A stretch of 33,074 nt of DNA from Nitrospirota bacterium. Lineage in GTDB: Bacteria; Nitrospirota; Thermodesulfovibrionia; Thermodesulfovibrionales; UBA6898. Made by a program: the position numbers and the translations under genes. The stretch's first letter is position 1. Every line of letters starts with the position of its first letter. This document shows positions 23,261 to 32,494 of this stretch, one piece after another. Below the pieces are notes generated by a model. It did no database searches. It saw only the letters and a program-made list of their open reading frames with translations, and was not told the DNA's origin. Location of the stretch: positions 1 to 33,074 of the forward strand of contig JACRHC010000017.1 of assembly GCA_016217675.1 (NCBI GenBank). Direction: 5' to 3'.

Positions 23261-24895
23261 TTAGTACATGCCGCCCATGCCGCCGCCAGGAGGCATTGCC
23301 GGCATCTCAGGCTTCTCCTCAGGCAGATCACTGATCATGACTGATGTAGTGAGCATGAGTGATGCAACAGATGCTGCGTTCTGAAGCGCGCACCTTGTAA
23401 CCTTTGTCGGGTCAACGATTCCGGCCTTCAGCATATCTACATATTCTTCTGAACCTGCATCAAAACCGTAATTAGCATCCTTTGAGGACTTGACCTTATC
23501 TACAATAACAGACGGCTCAAGCTCGGTATTGTTGATGATCTGGCGGATAGGTTCCTCAAGTGCCCTCTTGATAATATCAATACCTACCTGCTGGTCATGG
23601 TTGTCAACCTTGACGCCTTTGAGTGCACTGACGCAACGAAGAAGTGCCACACCGCCGCCAGGGACAATACCTTCTTCAACTGCAGCACGGGTTGCATGGA
23701 GCGCATCCTCGACCCTTGCCTTCTTTTCCTTCATCTCGGTCTCGGTGGCTGCGCCGACATTGATGACAGCAACGCCTCCAACGATCTTTGCAAGCCTTTC
23801 CTGCAGTTTTTCCCTGTCATAGTCAGAGGTGGTCTCATCGATCTGTGCCTTGATCTGCTTGACTCTGCCCTCAATCTTCTTGGGATCGCCTGCGCCCTCG
23901 ATAATAGTGGTATTTTCCTTGTCAACCGCAATCTTCTTGGCCCTTCCGAGGTCAGTCAGCTTAACAGTCTCGAGCTTGATGCCGAGGTCCTCAGAAATGA
24001 CCGTCCCGCCGGTGAGGATAGCAAGATCCTCGAGCATTGCCTTTCTCCTGTCGCCAAATCCCGGAGCCTTGACCGCGCATACCTGTATCGTGCCCCTGAG
24101 TTTGTTCACAACAAGCGTAGCAAGGGCTTCGCCCTCGACCTCTTCAGCAATAATCATGAGCGGCTTGCCCATTTTTGCTGTCTGCTCAAGAATAGGAAGC
24201 AGGTCCTTCATCGAGGAGATCTTCTTTTCATTGATCAGAATGAATGCATCGTCAAGGTTGCATTCCATCCTCTCAGGATCGGTCACAAAGTAGGGTGAGC
24301 TGTAGCCCCGGTCAAACTGCATTCCCTCAACAACATCGAGAGATGTTGTCATGCTCTTTGCTTCTTCAACAGTGATAACGCCGTCTTTGCCGACCTTATC
24401 CATGGCATCTGCGATCAATTCGCCTATGGTGGAGTCATTGTTCGCTGAAATGGTGCCAACCTGGGCGATCTCTTTCTTGTCCTGTACAGGCCTGCTGATC
24501 TTCTTAAGTTCCCCTACGATAGATTCGACAGCCTTCTCGATACCCCTCTTGATATCCATGGGGTTTGAACCTGCAACAACGTGTTTGATGCCGCCGCTGT
24601 AGATCGCATATGCGAGGACTGTTGCTGTGGTTGTGCCGTCGCCGGCAACATCTGAAGTCTTGCTGGCCACTTCGCGGACAAGCTGTGCGCCCATATTCTC
24701 GAAGGGGTCCTTGAGCTCGATCTCTTTTGCGACCGTAACACCGTCCTTGGTAATGGTAGGTGCACCGTATTTCTTGTCGATCACAACGTTCTTGCCCTTG
24801 GGGCCGAGCGTTGCCTTTACTGCATCCGTAAGCTGAGTGATGCCCTTCAGCATCGATCTCCTTGCTGCCTCATCAAAAAGAAGCTGTTTTGCCAT
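23261..24895 (-). CDS. groEL: Chaperonin GroEL (60 kDa)
   Basis: 544 residues, standard length. Hallmarks: [56 protein letters not shown] with the ATPase Asp, and [16 protein letters not shown]. The C-terminus ends in a Gly-Met-rich tail ([13 protein letters not shown]), like the GGM repeats that line the folding chamber. It lies 38 bases after groES in the usual order and is followed by a strong terminator. Confidence 0.99.
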   Translation of the reverse strand: MAKQLLFDEAARRSMLKGITQLTDAVKATLGPKGKNVVIDKKYGAPTITKDGVTVAKEIELKDPFENMGAQLVREVASKTSDVAGDGTTTATVLAYAIYSGGIKHVVAGSNPMDIKRGIEKAVESIVGELKKISRPVQDKKEIAQVGTISANNDSTIGELIADAMDKVGKDGVITVEEAKSMTTSLDVVEGMQFDRGYSSPYFVTDPERMECNLDDAFILINEKKISSMKDLLPILEQTAKMGKPLMIIAEEVEGEALATLVVNKLRGTIQVCAVKAPGFGDRRKAMLEDLAILTGGTVISEDLGIKLETVKLTDLGRAKKIAVDKENTTIIEGAGDPKKIEGRVKQIKAQIDETTSDYDREKLQERLAKIVGGVAVINVGAATETEMKEKKARVEDALHATRAAVEEGIVPGGGVALLRCVSALKGVKVDNHDQQVGIDIIKRALEEPIRQIINNTELEPSVIVDKVKSSKDANYGFDAGSEEYVDMLKAGIVDPTKVTRCALQNAASVASLMLTTSVMISDLPEEKPEMPAMPPGGGMGGMY

Positions 24896-24933
24896 ATGTC
24901 ATATCCTCCTGAAAAATTGTGTTTGGATTTTGG

Positions 24934-25194
24934 TTATTCAACGATGCCGAGAATGTCTTCTTCTTTTACGATCAGATAATCAGTTCCATCAATATTTACC
25001 TTGGAGCCTGAATACTTGTCAAAAAGGATGATATTGCCGACCTTCAGTTCCTTAACTTCTGAACCGACAGCCTCAACTTTTCCCTTCTGGGGCTTTTCTT
25101 TGGCAGAATCAGGGATATAGATTCCGCCTGCTGTTTTTTCTCCTTCTTCAGAGTAGGATACAAAGACCCTTTCCTTCAATGGCTTAAACTTCAT
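24934..25194 (-). CDS. groES: Co-chaperonin GroES (10 kDa)
   Basis: 86 residues beginning MKFKPLKERVFVSYSEEGEK, with the mobile loop TAGGIYIPDSAKEKPQKGKV and the dome part VGNIILFDKYSGSKVNIDG. The ATG at 25194 is preceded by AGGAGAAAAGC; a start 48 bases further upstream would put coding sequence next to the CIRCE operator and is rejected. First gene of the groES-groEL operon under the CIRCE element. Confidence 0.98.
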   Translation of the reverse strand: MKFKPLKERVFVSYSEEGEKTAGGIYIPDSAKEKPQKGKVEAVGSEVKELKVGNIILFDKYSGSKVNIDGTDYLIVKEEDILGIVE

Positions 25195-25231
25195 AAGCTT
25201 TTCTCCTTTCTTAAATGATAGATTTGGGTTA

Positions 25232-25258
25232 TTAGCACTCAATGCCGGTGAGTGCTAA
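25232..25258. promoter_or_regulatory. CIRCE operator (HrcA binding site) of groESL
   Basis: TTAGCACTC (25232-25240), nine bases, GAGTGCTAA (25250-25258): an exact match to the CIRCE consensus, 38 bases upstream of the groES start. This predicts heat-shock derepression through HrcA, whose gene is not in the window. Confidence 0.97.
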
Positions 25259-25286
25259 TATACAAGGATTTGGTCGGTTATAGCAA
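25257..25286 (-). promoter_or_regulatory. Candidate groESL promoter overlapping CIRCE
   Basis: On the minus strand TTGCTA (25286-25281) and TATATT (25262-25257) are 18 bases apart. The -10 element touches the CIRCE arm, so bound HrcA would block RNA polymerase, as in other CIRCE promoters. Confidence 0.5.
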
Positions 25287-25362
25287 GGTCTCTTGACGGA
25301 AGAAAAAACCGAAAAAAACGTTTTTTCTCTTATATGCTCTCAAAAACTTCTTTTTTTGAATA

Positions 25363-26277
25363 TTACTGCGATAGTGCTTTTTTCTTTGCAACCAGAAAAT
25401 TATCTATTGCTTCCCGGTAAAAATCAGCCTTCTTCCTTGTCTCCTGAGGTATCCTGCTTTCATAAAGCTTAAAGCCTTCTTTTACCTCAGCGCCAAAAAC
25501 CGCGTAAAAATCACCACGCCTTACAGCCTCGTCAACTTTAGCAGAATTGTAAAGATAGATATCATTGATGATCGTGCGGGAAAGCCTTCGCGCCTTTTCT
25601 ATCGACTCATCAGTCTTCACTTCAGCTGCAGGCATCGAAGCCGGCGCAACCGGTTTCTCCCTGGTCACTGCCTGAACATCACTTTCTGACGGCCTCTGTT
25701 CAGGCACTTTCGGGGCCTGTGCCTGAGTCGGCGATTCCGGTTTTTCAATCTCAGAAGGAACTCCGCTTTTTATCCGGTTGATTGCCTCGATCAGCCTGAC
25801 AGAAAGATCATGCTCCTCTATGTAATCGTCAGCCCCATAGAGAGAAACCGGTTCTCTTCTGTATTTTGTCTTGTCATATATCGAAGGCACAAGGATCAGT
25901 TTCATCTCTTTTGTTTCAGGCCGCGATTTCAGTTTCTTGCAGACCTCAAACCCATAGATCTTCGGAAGTGCAACCTCAATGATACCGAATGCCGGCAGTT
26001 CCTTCAAAGCCTTCACCATGGCATCTATGCCGTCAGCAGAGGTAACGACCGTATATCCCTCCCCAACAAGGAGATTCCTGATAGTCTCAACGACCGATGC
26101 GCTGGAATGGGCAAGGAGGATCTTCCTGGAATCTAATGACTTTTTCCCCTGAACAGCAGGCTTTTTGATAACAAGAACTGTGCTGCACTTAGGGCACTTG
26201 AACCTCGAGCCCTGAGGAGAAAGCTTTGTCTCGTCTACCTTCAGCCTTGTCTTGCATTTTGGGCATACAACTACCAC
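25363..26277 (-). CDS. Zinc-ribbon plus degenerate receiver-domain protein
   Basis: 304 residues. The N-terminus is an MJ0042-type zinc ribbon with C5-x2-C8 and C28-x2-C31 (VCPKCKTRLKVDET, then FKCPKCSTVLVI). Residues 50-170 form a receiver fold (RKILLAHSSASVVETIRNLL, ADGIDAMVKALK), but the phospho-acceptor Asp is Glu (FGIIEVALPKIYGF, E101), so this is likely a pseudo-receiver. A Pro/Glu-rich linker (175-225) leads to a C-terminal helical domain. The GTG at 26277 is chosen because AAGGAGG lies eight bases upstream; a GTG at 26301 would put that site inside the gene. It overlaps the rhomboid gene by seven bases. Role unknown. Confidence 0.8.
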   Translation of the reverse strand: MVVVCPKCKTRLKVDETKLSPQGSRFKCPKCSTVLVIKKPAVQGKKSLDSRKILLAHSSASVVETIRNLLVGEGYTVVTSADGIDAMVKALKELPAFGIIEVALPKIYGFEVCKKLKSRPETKEMKLILVPSIYDKTKYRREPVSLYGADDYIEEHDLSVRLIEAINRIKSGVPSEIEKPESPTQAQAPKVPEQRPSESDVQAVTREKPVAPASMPAAEVKTDESIEKARRLSRTIINDIYLYNSAKVDEAVRRGDFYAVFGAEVKEGFKLYESRIPQETRKKADFYREAIDNFLVAKKKALSQ

Positions 26278-26942
26278 GTGTTGAACCTCCTTGGCTGCCA
26301 CAGTTTAATGGTAATAAGACCAGCAAGAAATCCACCTGCATGTGCAAACCATGCAATGCCTCCCTGGCCCGGCATTCCCTGCATTATCAAGCCATTTACA
26401 ACCTGTATAATAGCCCAAAAGCCTATAACTATCAAGGCTGGAATCTGCACGGTCTGCACAAAAAAACCGAGAAAGATGATCGTATGTATCCTCGCCATCG
26501 GAAAGAGAAGAAGATAGGCTCCGAGCACGCCTGAAACTGCACCGCTCGCTCCGATCATCGGCACATCTGAGCCGGAGGCAGTCAGAATATGGGACAGGGC
26601 AGCCACAATCCCGCAGGAGAGATAGAACAGGATGAATCTGATATGGCCAAGCCTGTCCTCGATATTATTGCCAAAGATCCAGAGGTAAAGCATATTCCCA
26701 AAGATATGGAAGACCCCGCCGTGCATAAACATGGAGGTGAATAGGGTAAGGATGGGATGTATTGGCTGGGTAGATTCAAACGTAGCAATGTTGTGCGGTA
26801 TAGCGCCGTACGCATAGACAATGCGCTTGCCGTCAACGTCTGCCATGAGCTGGAGCAGGAAAACAATAACATTCAGCCCGATCAACCCAATAGTGACAAA
26901 GGGAAACGTATCTGTTGGATTGTCGTCCTTATAGGGAAACAT
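26271..26942 (-). CDS. Rhomboid-family intramembrane serine protease
   Basis: 223 residues with six hydrophobic segments. Catalytic Ser is in IGASGAVSGVLGAYLLL and the His in WFAHAGGFLAGL; the HGGVFHIFGNMLYLWIFGNN block supplies the oxyanion His and Asn. It starts MFPYKDDNPTDTFPFVT, the usual rhomboid N-terminus; an in-frame ATG 42 bases upstream is less like the family. Bacterial rhomboids cleave membrane-anchored substrates; the substrate here is unknown. It lies 91 bases after uvrA and overlaps the zinc-ribbon gene. Confidence 0.95.
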   Translation of the reverse strand: MFPYKDDNPTDTFPFVTIGLIGLNVIVFLLQLMADVDGKRIVYAYGAIPHNIATFESTQPIHPILTLFTSMFMHGGVFHIFGNMLYLWIFGNNIEDRLGHIRFILFYLSCGIVAALSHILTASGSDVPMIGASGAVSGVLGAYLLLFPMARIHTIIFLGFFVQTVQIPALIVIGFWAIIQVVNGLIMQGMPGQGGIAWFAHAGGFLAGLITIKLWQPRRFNTW

Positions 26943-27033
26943 TTCGCCTAATCCTGCAGGTGAAGATGCCCTGCTCTGTAACAATATTCCTTGGAATCCT
27001 CTGCCTCACCTGAACAACGCTCTCCCTAACAAA

Positions 27034-29757
27034 TCATTCATATCTCTTCAAGTAAGCCCCTGTATAGGAATTTTTATCTTTCATGAGATCCTCCGGCGTA
27101 CCCTCAAACACGATCCTGCCGCCCTGATCGCCTCCTTCAGGGCCGATGTCAACCACCCAGTCAGCTGCCCTGATAACATCGAGATTATGTTCGATCACAA
27201 TAACCGTGTTGTCCGACTCGACAAGCCTGTTGAGGATATGAAGCAGGGCCTTCACATCCTCAAAATGAAGACCGACAGTCGGCTCGTCAAGGATGTAGAG
27301 ATATCCGCCTTTCGATGTCATTCCCATCTCTGAGCAGATCTTTAATCTCTGGGCCTCTCCCCCTGAAAGTGTAGTAGCAGGCTGCCCAAGCCTGAGATAC
27401 CCAAGCCCTGTCTCCATAAGCAATGAAAGCTTTGATTTGATGGGGGGGTAGTCATTGAACAGTACAATCGCCTCCTCCACAGTAAGGTTCAGAATGTCGT
27501 AAATGTTCTTTTCCCTGAAGGTCACGCGAAGTGCCTCCGGCCTGTACCGCTGGCCAGAACATTTCTCACAGGTGATATAGAGGTCCTCGAAAAAGAACAT
27601 CTCCATAAGCTGATACCCGCCGCCCTTGCAGGTTTCACATCTTCCGCCTGCAACATTAAAGGAAAAGAACCCAGGCTCATATCCATGCGCCTTTGCTTCT
27701 TTTTGCTGGGCGAATATCTTTCTGATATGGTCAAAGACCTTGAGATAGGTTGCCGGATTTGAACGAGGACTCTTGCCAATCGGCGATTGGTCAATGAGCT
27801 TCACCCCTTTTAGCTGCCCTTCACCTTTAAGGCCATGAAACGGAAGCGGCTGATCATTGCCGATCCTGAAATGGCGGGCAAGTCCCCGGTACAGGGTCTC
27901 GACAATAAGACTGCTTTTGCCTGATCCGGATACGCCAGTGACAGCGATCAGTCTTTTCAGCGGAATATTCAGGTCCACGCCCCTGAGGTTATTGCCGCTG
28001 GCATTGCTTAGCATCAACACATCTCCGGAGAAGAGTCTTCTCTTAGATGGAAGCCGGACCTTCTCGTCGCTGCGCAGATACCTGGCTGTAAGCGTATCAG
28101 CCTTAAGAAAATCCTGCAGAGGACCGGAGAAGACTATATTGCCCCCCCTGTGCCCGCCTCCAGGGCCAAGTTCAATGATCCATTCAGATGCCTCGATAAT
28201 GCTCCTGTCATGCTCAACAACGATAACCGTGTTGCCTAATTCTGCAAGCTGTCTCAATATGCCTGCAATCCTGTCTGTGTCTCTCGCATGAAGACCGATG
28301 GTAGGCTCATCAAGCACATAGAGCGTTCCCGTAAGGACTGACGCGAGCTGATTCGAAAGATTAATCCGCTGGTATTCACCGCCGGACAGGGTCTTTCCAT
28401 ACCGGTTGAGTGTAAGATATCCAAGCCCAACCTTTTCGAGATATTCGATCTTCATGGCTATCTGCCTCAGCAGTTCTTTTGCCGTATCGCGTTTGAAGGG
28501 AGAAAGATCGATATCAGCAAAAAAAGGAGCAAGCATATTGATCGGCATGCCAGAGAGCTCGGCAATATCAAGGCCAGCAATTTTATAGGCAAGGACTTCT
28601 TGCTTTAATCTCTTGCCTCCGCAGGCATGACAGGTGCTTGATCGCCGGTATCGGGATAGAAACACCCGCACATGAAGCTTGTACCTCCACCCTTCAAGCT
28701 CATCAAAAAAAGCATCTATGCCATGGAACCCTTTGACTCCCTTATAAAGAATGGCCTTTTCTTCGGGCATGAGGTCGGCATACGGTTTATTAAGATCAAG
28801 ACCTGCCTTCTTCCCCTTTGCAAGAAGCTGTTTTCTCCACCACTTTGCTGCAGGCTTGTTCCAGGGGTCCACTGCTCCTTTTGCAAGGGAGAGACTTCTG
28901 TCAGGAACAATGAGGTCCTCGTCATACTGGAGGGTGTCTCCAAAGCCCTTGCAGGCAGGACAGGCTCCAATGGGATGGTTGAATGAAAAGAGAAGAGGCG
29001 ACGGTTCTGGCAAGGCAAGGCCGCAGTCCTCGCAGGCATGCTCTGATGAAAAGACAAGATATGCCGGGTTCTGCAGATCTGCAGCCAGTTTGACCCGCAT
29101 ACTGCCCTTGCCCTCTCTCCATGCAGTTTCTATGGAATCGGAAAGACGCGATTCCTCCTTAATAATAAGTCGGTCAAGCACTATGGTGAAATTGCCGTCA
29201 ACCTGCAGATCAGGTCCAAGTTCTGCCATCTCCCCGTCTTTCCATGCTCTGTAGAAACCCTTTCTTTTCAGCTCTTCAGGCGGCTCTTTTGTATCAAAGA
29301 GAATGAACGCCTTCTGTCCCGAGTATTTCTCCACAAGCTCCGCAGATATCTGCGATGGGTCCCATTTTCGTATTTCCTTGCCGCACCGGGGGCAATACGG
29401 TGTTGAGACCTTTGCGTAGAGAAGCCTGAAGAAATCATACAGCTCTGTAAGCGTGCCGACAGTCGAGCGCGAGCCGCGAATAGAGTTCTTCTGCTCAAGT
29501 GCTATGGCAGGCCGTATATTCAAAATTGCGTCAACGTCAGGCCTGTCGAGCTTTTCGAGGAACAGCCTGGCGTAGGAAGAGAGGGATTCTATAAACCTCC
29601 ATTGGCCTTCGGCAAAGATCGTATCAAAAGCCAGCGAAGATTTGCCTGAGCCGGAGACTCCGGTCACGGCAATGACCTTGTTATGGGGGATACGGAGCGT
29701 TACGTTTCTCAGATTGTGCTGCCGGGCGCCTTCAATAATCAGTTCCTGAGAGGACAT
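27034..29757 (-). CDS. uvrA: UvrA-family excinuclease ABC subunit A (paralogue-like class)
   Basis: 907 residues, two ABC ATPase halves. First half: [20 protein letters not shown], a zinc module [16 protein letters not shown] with [17 protein letters not shown], signature [15 protein letters not shown] and Walker [14 protein letters not shown]. Second half: [20 protein letters not shown], the DNA-binding zinc finger CETCKGGGY with [23 protein letters not shown] and [15 protein letters not shown]. It recognises DNA damage and loads UvrB. The GEYQRINL variant of the first signature and [14 protein letters not shown] differ from the main E. coli-like type, so this may be a UvrA2-like paralogue. 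Neither the ATG at 29757 nor the one at 29772 has a clear ribosome binding site. Confidence 0.93.
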   Translation of the reverse strand: MSSQELIIEGARQHNLRNVTLRIPHNKVIAVTGVSGSGKSSLAFDTIFAEGQWRFIESLSSYARLFLEKLDRPDVDAILNIRPAIALEQKNSIRGSRSTVGTLTELYDFFRLLYAKVSTPYCPRCGKEIRKWDPSQISAELVEKYSGQKAFILFDTKEPPEELKRKGFYRAWKDGEMAELGPDLQVDGNFTIVLDRLIIKEESRLSDSIETAWREGKGSMRVKLAADLQNPAYLVFSSEHACEDCGLALPEPSPLLFSFNHPIGACPACKGFGDTLQYDEDLIVPDRSLSLAKGAVDPWNKPAAKWWRKQLLAKGKKAGLDLNKPYADLMPEEKAILYKGVKGFHGIDAFFDELEGWRYKLHVRVFLSRYRRSSTCHACGGKRLKQEVLAYKIAGLDIAELSGMPINMLAPFFADIDLSPFKRDTAKELLRQIAMKIEYLEKVGLGYLTLNRYGKTLSGGEYQRINLSNQLASVLTGTLYVLDEPTIGLHARDTDRIAGILRQLAELGNTVIVVEHDRSIIEASEWIIELGPGGGHRGGNIVFSGPLQDFLKADTLTARYLRSDEKVRLPSKRRLFSGDVLMLSNASGNNLRGVDLNIPLKRLIAVTGVSGSGKSSLIVETLYRGLARHFRIGNDQPLPFHGLKGEGQLKGVKLIDQSPIGKSPRSNPATYLKVFDHIRKIFAQQKEAKAHGYEPGFFSFNVAGGRCETCKGGGYQLMEMFFFEDLYITCEKCSGQRYRPEALRVTFREKNIYDILNLTVEEAIVLFNDYPPIKSKLSLLMETGLGYLRLGQPATTLSGGEAQRLKICSEMGMTSKGGYLYILDEPTVGLHFEDVKALLHILNRLVESDNTVIVIEHNLDVIRAADWVVDIGPEGGDQGGRIVFEGTPEDLMKDKNSYTGAYLKRYE

Positions 29758-29793
29758 CTTATATTTTAGCATAGGGCTGAAAAGAGAATGCTA

Positions 29794-29890
29794 AATCAGG
29801 CCAGCGCATGAGACTACGACAAAGATTGTATTAACGATCTGCCAGGACTTTTTCTGAACAGCAACCGCCCGTCTTGGCAGTGGCCTGATT
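29794..29890. repeat. Nested inverted repeats upstream of uvrA
   Basis: AATCAGGCCA (29794-29803) pairs with TGGCCTGATT (29881-29890), and inside it CTGCCA (29839-29844) pairs with TGGCAG (29875-29880), directly against the outer arm. A further GGGATT/AATCCC hairpin lies near 29920. This could be a folded leader or 3' untranslated RNA between the pilin and uvrA. I see no gene in 29758-29975. Confidence 0.3.
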
Positions 29891-29975
29891 CCAAGAGATA
29901 TGGAGGTTATGCGGCTGGGATTCTTCCAATCCCACCCCTCTCTCAATAAAAGTTCATACGCAGCATCCAAGACAT

Positions 29976-30446
29976 CTAAAAGTTTCTGTTATTATTGCAG
30001 TCAATAATAAAACTGTCTCCTGCAACCCTTGTCCCGTCAATACCTGTGGCTATTGCCCGGAAACACGGGTTCAGTGCAACACCAACCGCAGCAACTCCAG
30101 ACAAATTCTGTTCTATTCTATAACTGAAAAGTGATCCGGCAGCCGGCAGAAAGCGTCTGAGTTCATCAATATCTGCATCGTTTGCGATGTCCTGAATAAG
30201 AGCAAGGTTTGCATCACGAATAGCCGTCGTACTGCCTGCAACCGTGCCCATAGCCGTTGTATATCTGCCATTTTCTGCAAAAAACTGCTCTTCCAGCAGC
30301 CGCAGGCTTTCAAGGTTTGTATAGGCTTCAGTCCTCGCAGCCCTCCTCTGCTGGCCAATATAGCCAGGAATGGCGATAGCCGCAAGAATGCCTATAATCG
30401 CCACCGTAATCATCAGCTCGATCAGTGTAAAACCTTTCTTGTTCAT
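29976..30446 (-). CDS. pilA: Type IV major-type pilin (class III signal)
   Basis: 156 residues. A short basic leader MNKKG is followed by the prepilin peptidase site and helix FTLIELMITVAIIGILAAIA with Glu5 present. The helix continues IPGYIGQQRRAARTEAYTNL, and the globular part (55-156) ends with a Cys pair, CFRAIATG and FIIDCNNNRNF, forming a likely disulfide D-region. AAGGAGAGATAGCG precedes the ATG. It lies downstream of the GT-C-like gene, after a hairpin at 30524-30548. A pilus or pseudopilus subunit is certain; major versus minor role is not. Confidence 0.93.
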   Translation of the reverse strand: MNKKGFTLIELMITVAIIGILAAIAIPGYIGQQRRAARTEAYTNLESLRLLEEQFFAENGRYTTAMGTVAGSTTAIRDANLALIQDIANDADIDELRRFLPAAGSLFSYRIEQNLSGVAAVGVALNPCFRAIATGIDGTRVAGDSFIIDCNNNRNF

Positions 30447-30523
30447 CGCTATCTCTCCTTTTCAATATATCTCAGAGTTTAATCATGCCTGATATAATGT
30501 TATCATAGTCCTGCATAATCCCC

Positions 30524-30548
30524 AACAGCGCGATCATGTCGCGCTGTT
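30524..30548. other. Hairpin between the GT-C-like gene and the pilin
   Basis: AACAGCGCGA (30524-30533) and TCGCGCTGTT (30539-30548) form a perfect ten-base stem with a five-base loop. No T run follows on either strand, so it may stabilise the 3' end of the upstream message or act as a rho-dependent stop. Confidence 0.5.
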
Positions 30549-30573
30549 CTATCGGATACTTTCCTGCCATTGT

Positions 30574-32439
30574 TCATCTGTTGTCTGTTTTTCTATCCGC
30601 CTTCTTCTCTGCAGAAGTCTTACGGCCGGCTGCGTTCTGCTTCTCGAGCATTTGATCAAGCTCTTTGATTTTATTCAAGAGATCTGGTTCAGTCCATCTT
30701 TGAGCGGCATGCCGATATGCCTTCGCAGCATCTTCGTACCTGCCCATTTTTGAGAAAATAGATCCAAGGGACATCAAGTGCCTCGGGTTAACGTCGTTCG
30801 CCATGGTGTCTGAGGCATATTTATAGATAAGGGCATCATACACAAACGAGTCGTCGATCCTGAACTTCGCGATAATTTCCCTGTTTTCGTACTTGTCCTT
30901 AATGAATATTATACTCAACGTATCCATATAAATTGGAACCCATTCATCACCTGCGGTGAGTTCAAGAACAACAGGCATAACAGACCCATACGTAGTCGAA
31001 GTCGCAAGAAATATGTAGTTGATCTTATAATGTCTGAGTATCGCCTCCCATAGAGGGGTCTGTTCGTTCTTGGTCCTGATGCCTTCGACCTTTGTGACAG
31101 CCGTCGCTACCCATCCGTATTCATGCATAACCGTAATATTTAGCGATCTCGTATCAATAAAGGTTTTCTTTGGATAGAGTCTCCAGGCCAAATAGCCGCC
31201 ATACCCATGGTCATTGAACATATTGCCCTGCAGGTTGTTCTTCTCGATAAAATCCACTGCCTTTTCAGGCACGCTGGAGCGGTGTGCAATATCAAAACTC
31301 GGTTTCCCACGGACAACACCGGCCATAAACAACAGAGCCGAAACAAGCATTGCAACCGCAAAACCTATTTCCACTTCTCGATAGGTTTCACGGTTGAGCC
31401 GCACTTCCAGGAGTTCATGAATGGCATAATTGAATTGTATGCCGAGGAGCATGGATGCGACAATAGCATAAAAAAAAACAAATCTCACTGCCGTGAGGCT
31501 CATCACAAAGAATCCGGAAAGCAGAATGAAATGGGCAAGGTCAATTTTTCTGTTCCTCACCATAAGCACAACAGGGAAGAGAGCAGCAAGAAAGAGATAG
31601 GAATAATTGAGAGAGCCAACCTTGTCCCTGTACTCCCGGAAGGGAGACTCATACTCCTGGATACCCTTCACGAAAATATCATATTGGGGATGCAGCGCTA
31701 TAGAAAAGGCTTCCCAGTTAGTCGGGTTAAGATAGGTGACGAGGATGGCAAGAATTGTTACTGTAAAAAAAATTATCCTGTCCCTATTCTCAAAAATACT
31801 TTCATTGAGCCATGATTTCAGTGCTTCGCTGAACATATATACCGAAATAATAATAACACCCAGAACAAATCCACCATGCATATTGGCCCAGATGAGCATT
31901 ATTGGGACAAGGAAGAAAAGCGATCTGCCCTTCCTTTCCCTGAACTCCTCAAGAAGGAAAAGTGTCATGGCGGTAAAGAGCATCGAAAATAGAACCGGTC
32001 TTTCACCGATCGCTCTGAAACTGGACATGGAAAGCAGGAAGATAAAAATAAAGGTCAGATAGGATTTAACACCGGCTCTTTTTAGAGCCCAGAAGATCGT
32101 AACCGCCGCAAGGAAAAGGAGAAGAGACCGCACAAAGATAATGCCACCTGCACCGAAGGTCTCGAAAACAAGATAATAAATGACCTGGGCAAGCCAGTAT
32201 TGCTTAAGCAGAAAGTTTTCCCTCTCAGGGAATGCATTGTTATTAACTTCCATCGTTGAAGTGTAAGAAAATGGGTCAGACTGAGGAAGATGGCCTTCGG
32301 TCATAATATATTTTCCGGTAGCTATGTGCCACCAGAAATCATAATCCCAGAGTGGATTAAAAAGGAGAAGATAGAAGGCTGCGCTGAAAAGGAGAATAAA
32401 AGAGAGGGCTGTAATAAGCCTTAGCTTTCTTGGGGTCAT
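30574..32439 (-). CDS. Multi-pass membrane protein, GT-C-like, with C-terminal TPR segment
   Basis: 621 residues. About ten hydrophobic segments fill residues 10-385. The first periplasmic loop has the pattern of GT-C glycosyltransferases and their uncharacterised relatives: PLWDYDFWWHIATGKYI, then DPFSYTST and KQYWLAQVIYYLVFETFGAG, with acidic residues that could bind metal and lipid-linked sugar. A soluble region (390-545) follows, and a TPR-like pair near 555-600 (LMSLGSIFSKMGRYEDAAKA). The tail is lysine-rich. It sits between two pilin genes, so pilin glycosylation (a TfpW-like role) is a plausible inference, but a general lipid-linked sugar transferase is equally possible. The ATG at 32439 is only six bases from a 13-bp hairpin that occupies the ribosome binding site region. 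Confidence 0.7.
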   Translation of the reverse strand: MTPRKLRLITALSFILLFSAAFYLLLFNPLWDYDFWWHIATGKYIMTEGHLPQSDPFSYTSTMEVNNNAFPERENFLLKQYWLAQVIYYLVFETFGAGGIIFVRSLLLFLAAVTIFWALKRAGVKSYLTFIFIFLLSMSSFRAIGERPVLFSMLFTAMTLFLLEEFRERKGRSLFFLVPIMLIWANMHGGFVLGVIIISVYMFSEALKSWLNESIFENRDRIIFFTVTILAILVTYLNPTNWEAFSIALHPQYDIFVKGIQEYESPFREYRDKVGSLNYSYLFLAALFPVVLMVRNRKIDLAHFILLSGFFVMSLTAVRFVFFYAIVASMLLGIQFNYAIHELLEVRLNRETYREVEIGFAVAMLVSALLFMAGVVRGKPSFDIAHRSSVPEKAVDFIEKNNLQGNMFNDHGYGGYLAWRLYPKKTFIDTRSLNITVMHEYGWVATAVTKVEGIRTKNEQTPLWEAILRHYKINYIFLATSTTYGSVMPVVLELTAGDEWVPIYMDTLSIIFIKDKYENREIIAKFRIDDSFVYDALIYKYASDTMANDVNPRHLMSLGSIFSKMGRYEDAAKAYRHAAQRWTEPDLLNKIKELDQMLEKQNAAGRKTSAEKKADRKTDNR

Positions 32440-32445
32440 AATATA

Positions 32446-32476
32446 TTCAGGTTAGGGGAAGAACCCCTAACCTGAA
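32446..32476 (-). terminator. Strong hairpin / attenuator between pilin and GT-C-like gene
   Basis: TTCAGGTTAGGGG (32446-32458) and CCCCTAACCTGAA (32464-32476) form a perfect 13-base stem around a five-base loop, 18 bases after the pilin stop. On the minus strand it is followed by TATATT and then the next gene's ATG, so the T run is weak. It could end most pilin transcripts while letting some pass. Confidence 0.6.
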
Positions 32477-32494
32477 ATAACCAATTCAACCAGA

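Noticed and set aside
29820..29940. Possible tRNA or T-arm-like hairpin (GGGATT/AATCCC)
   Set aside because: No acceptor stem, anticodon arm or T-loop consensus can be assembled around it.
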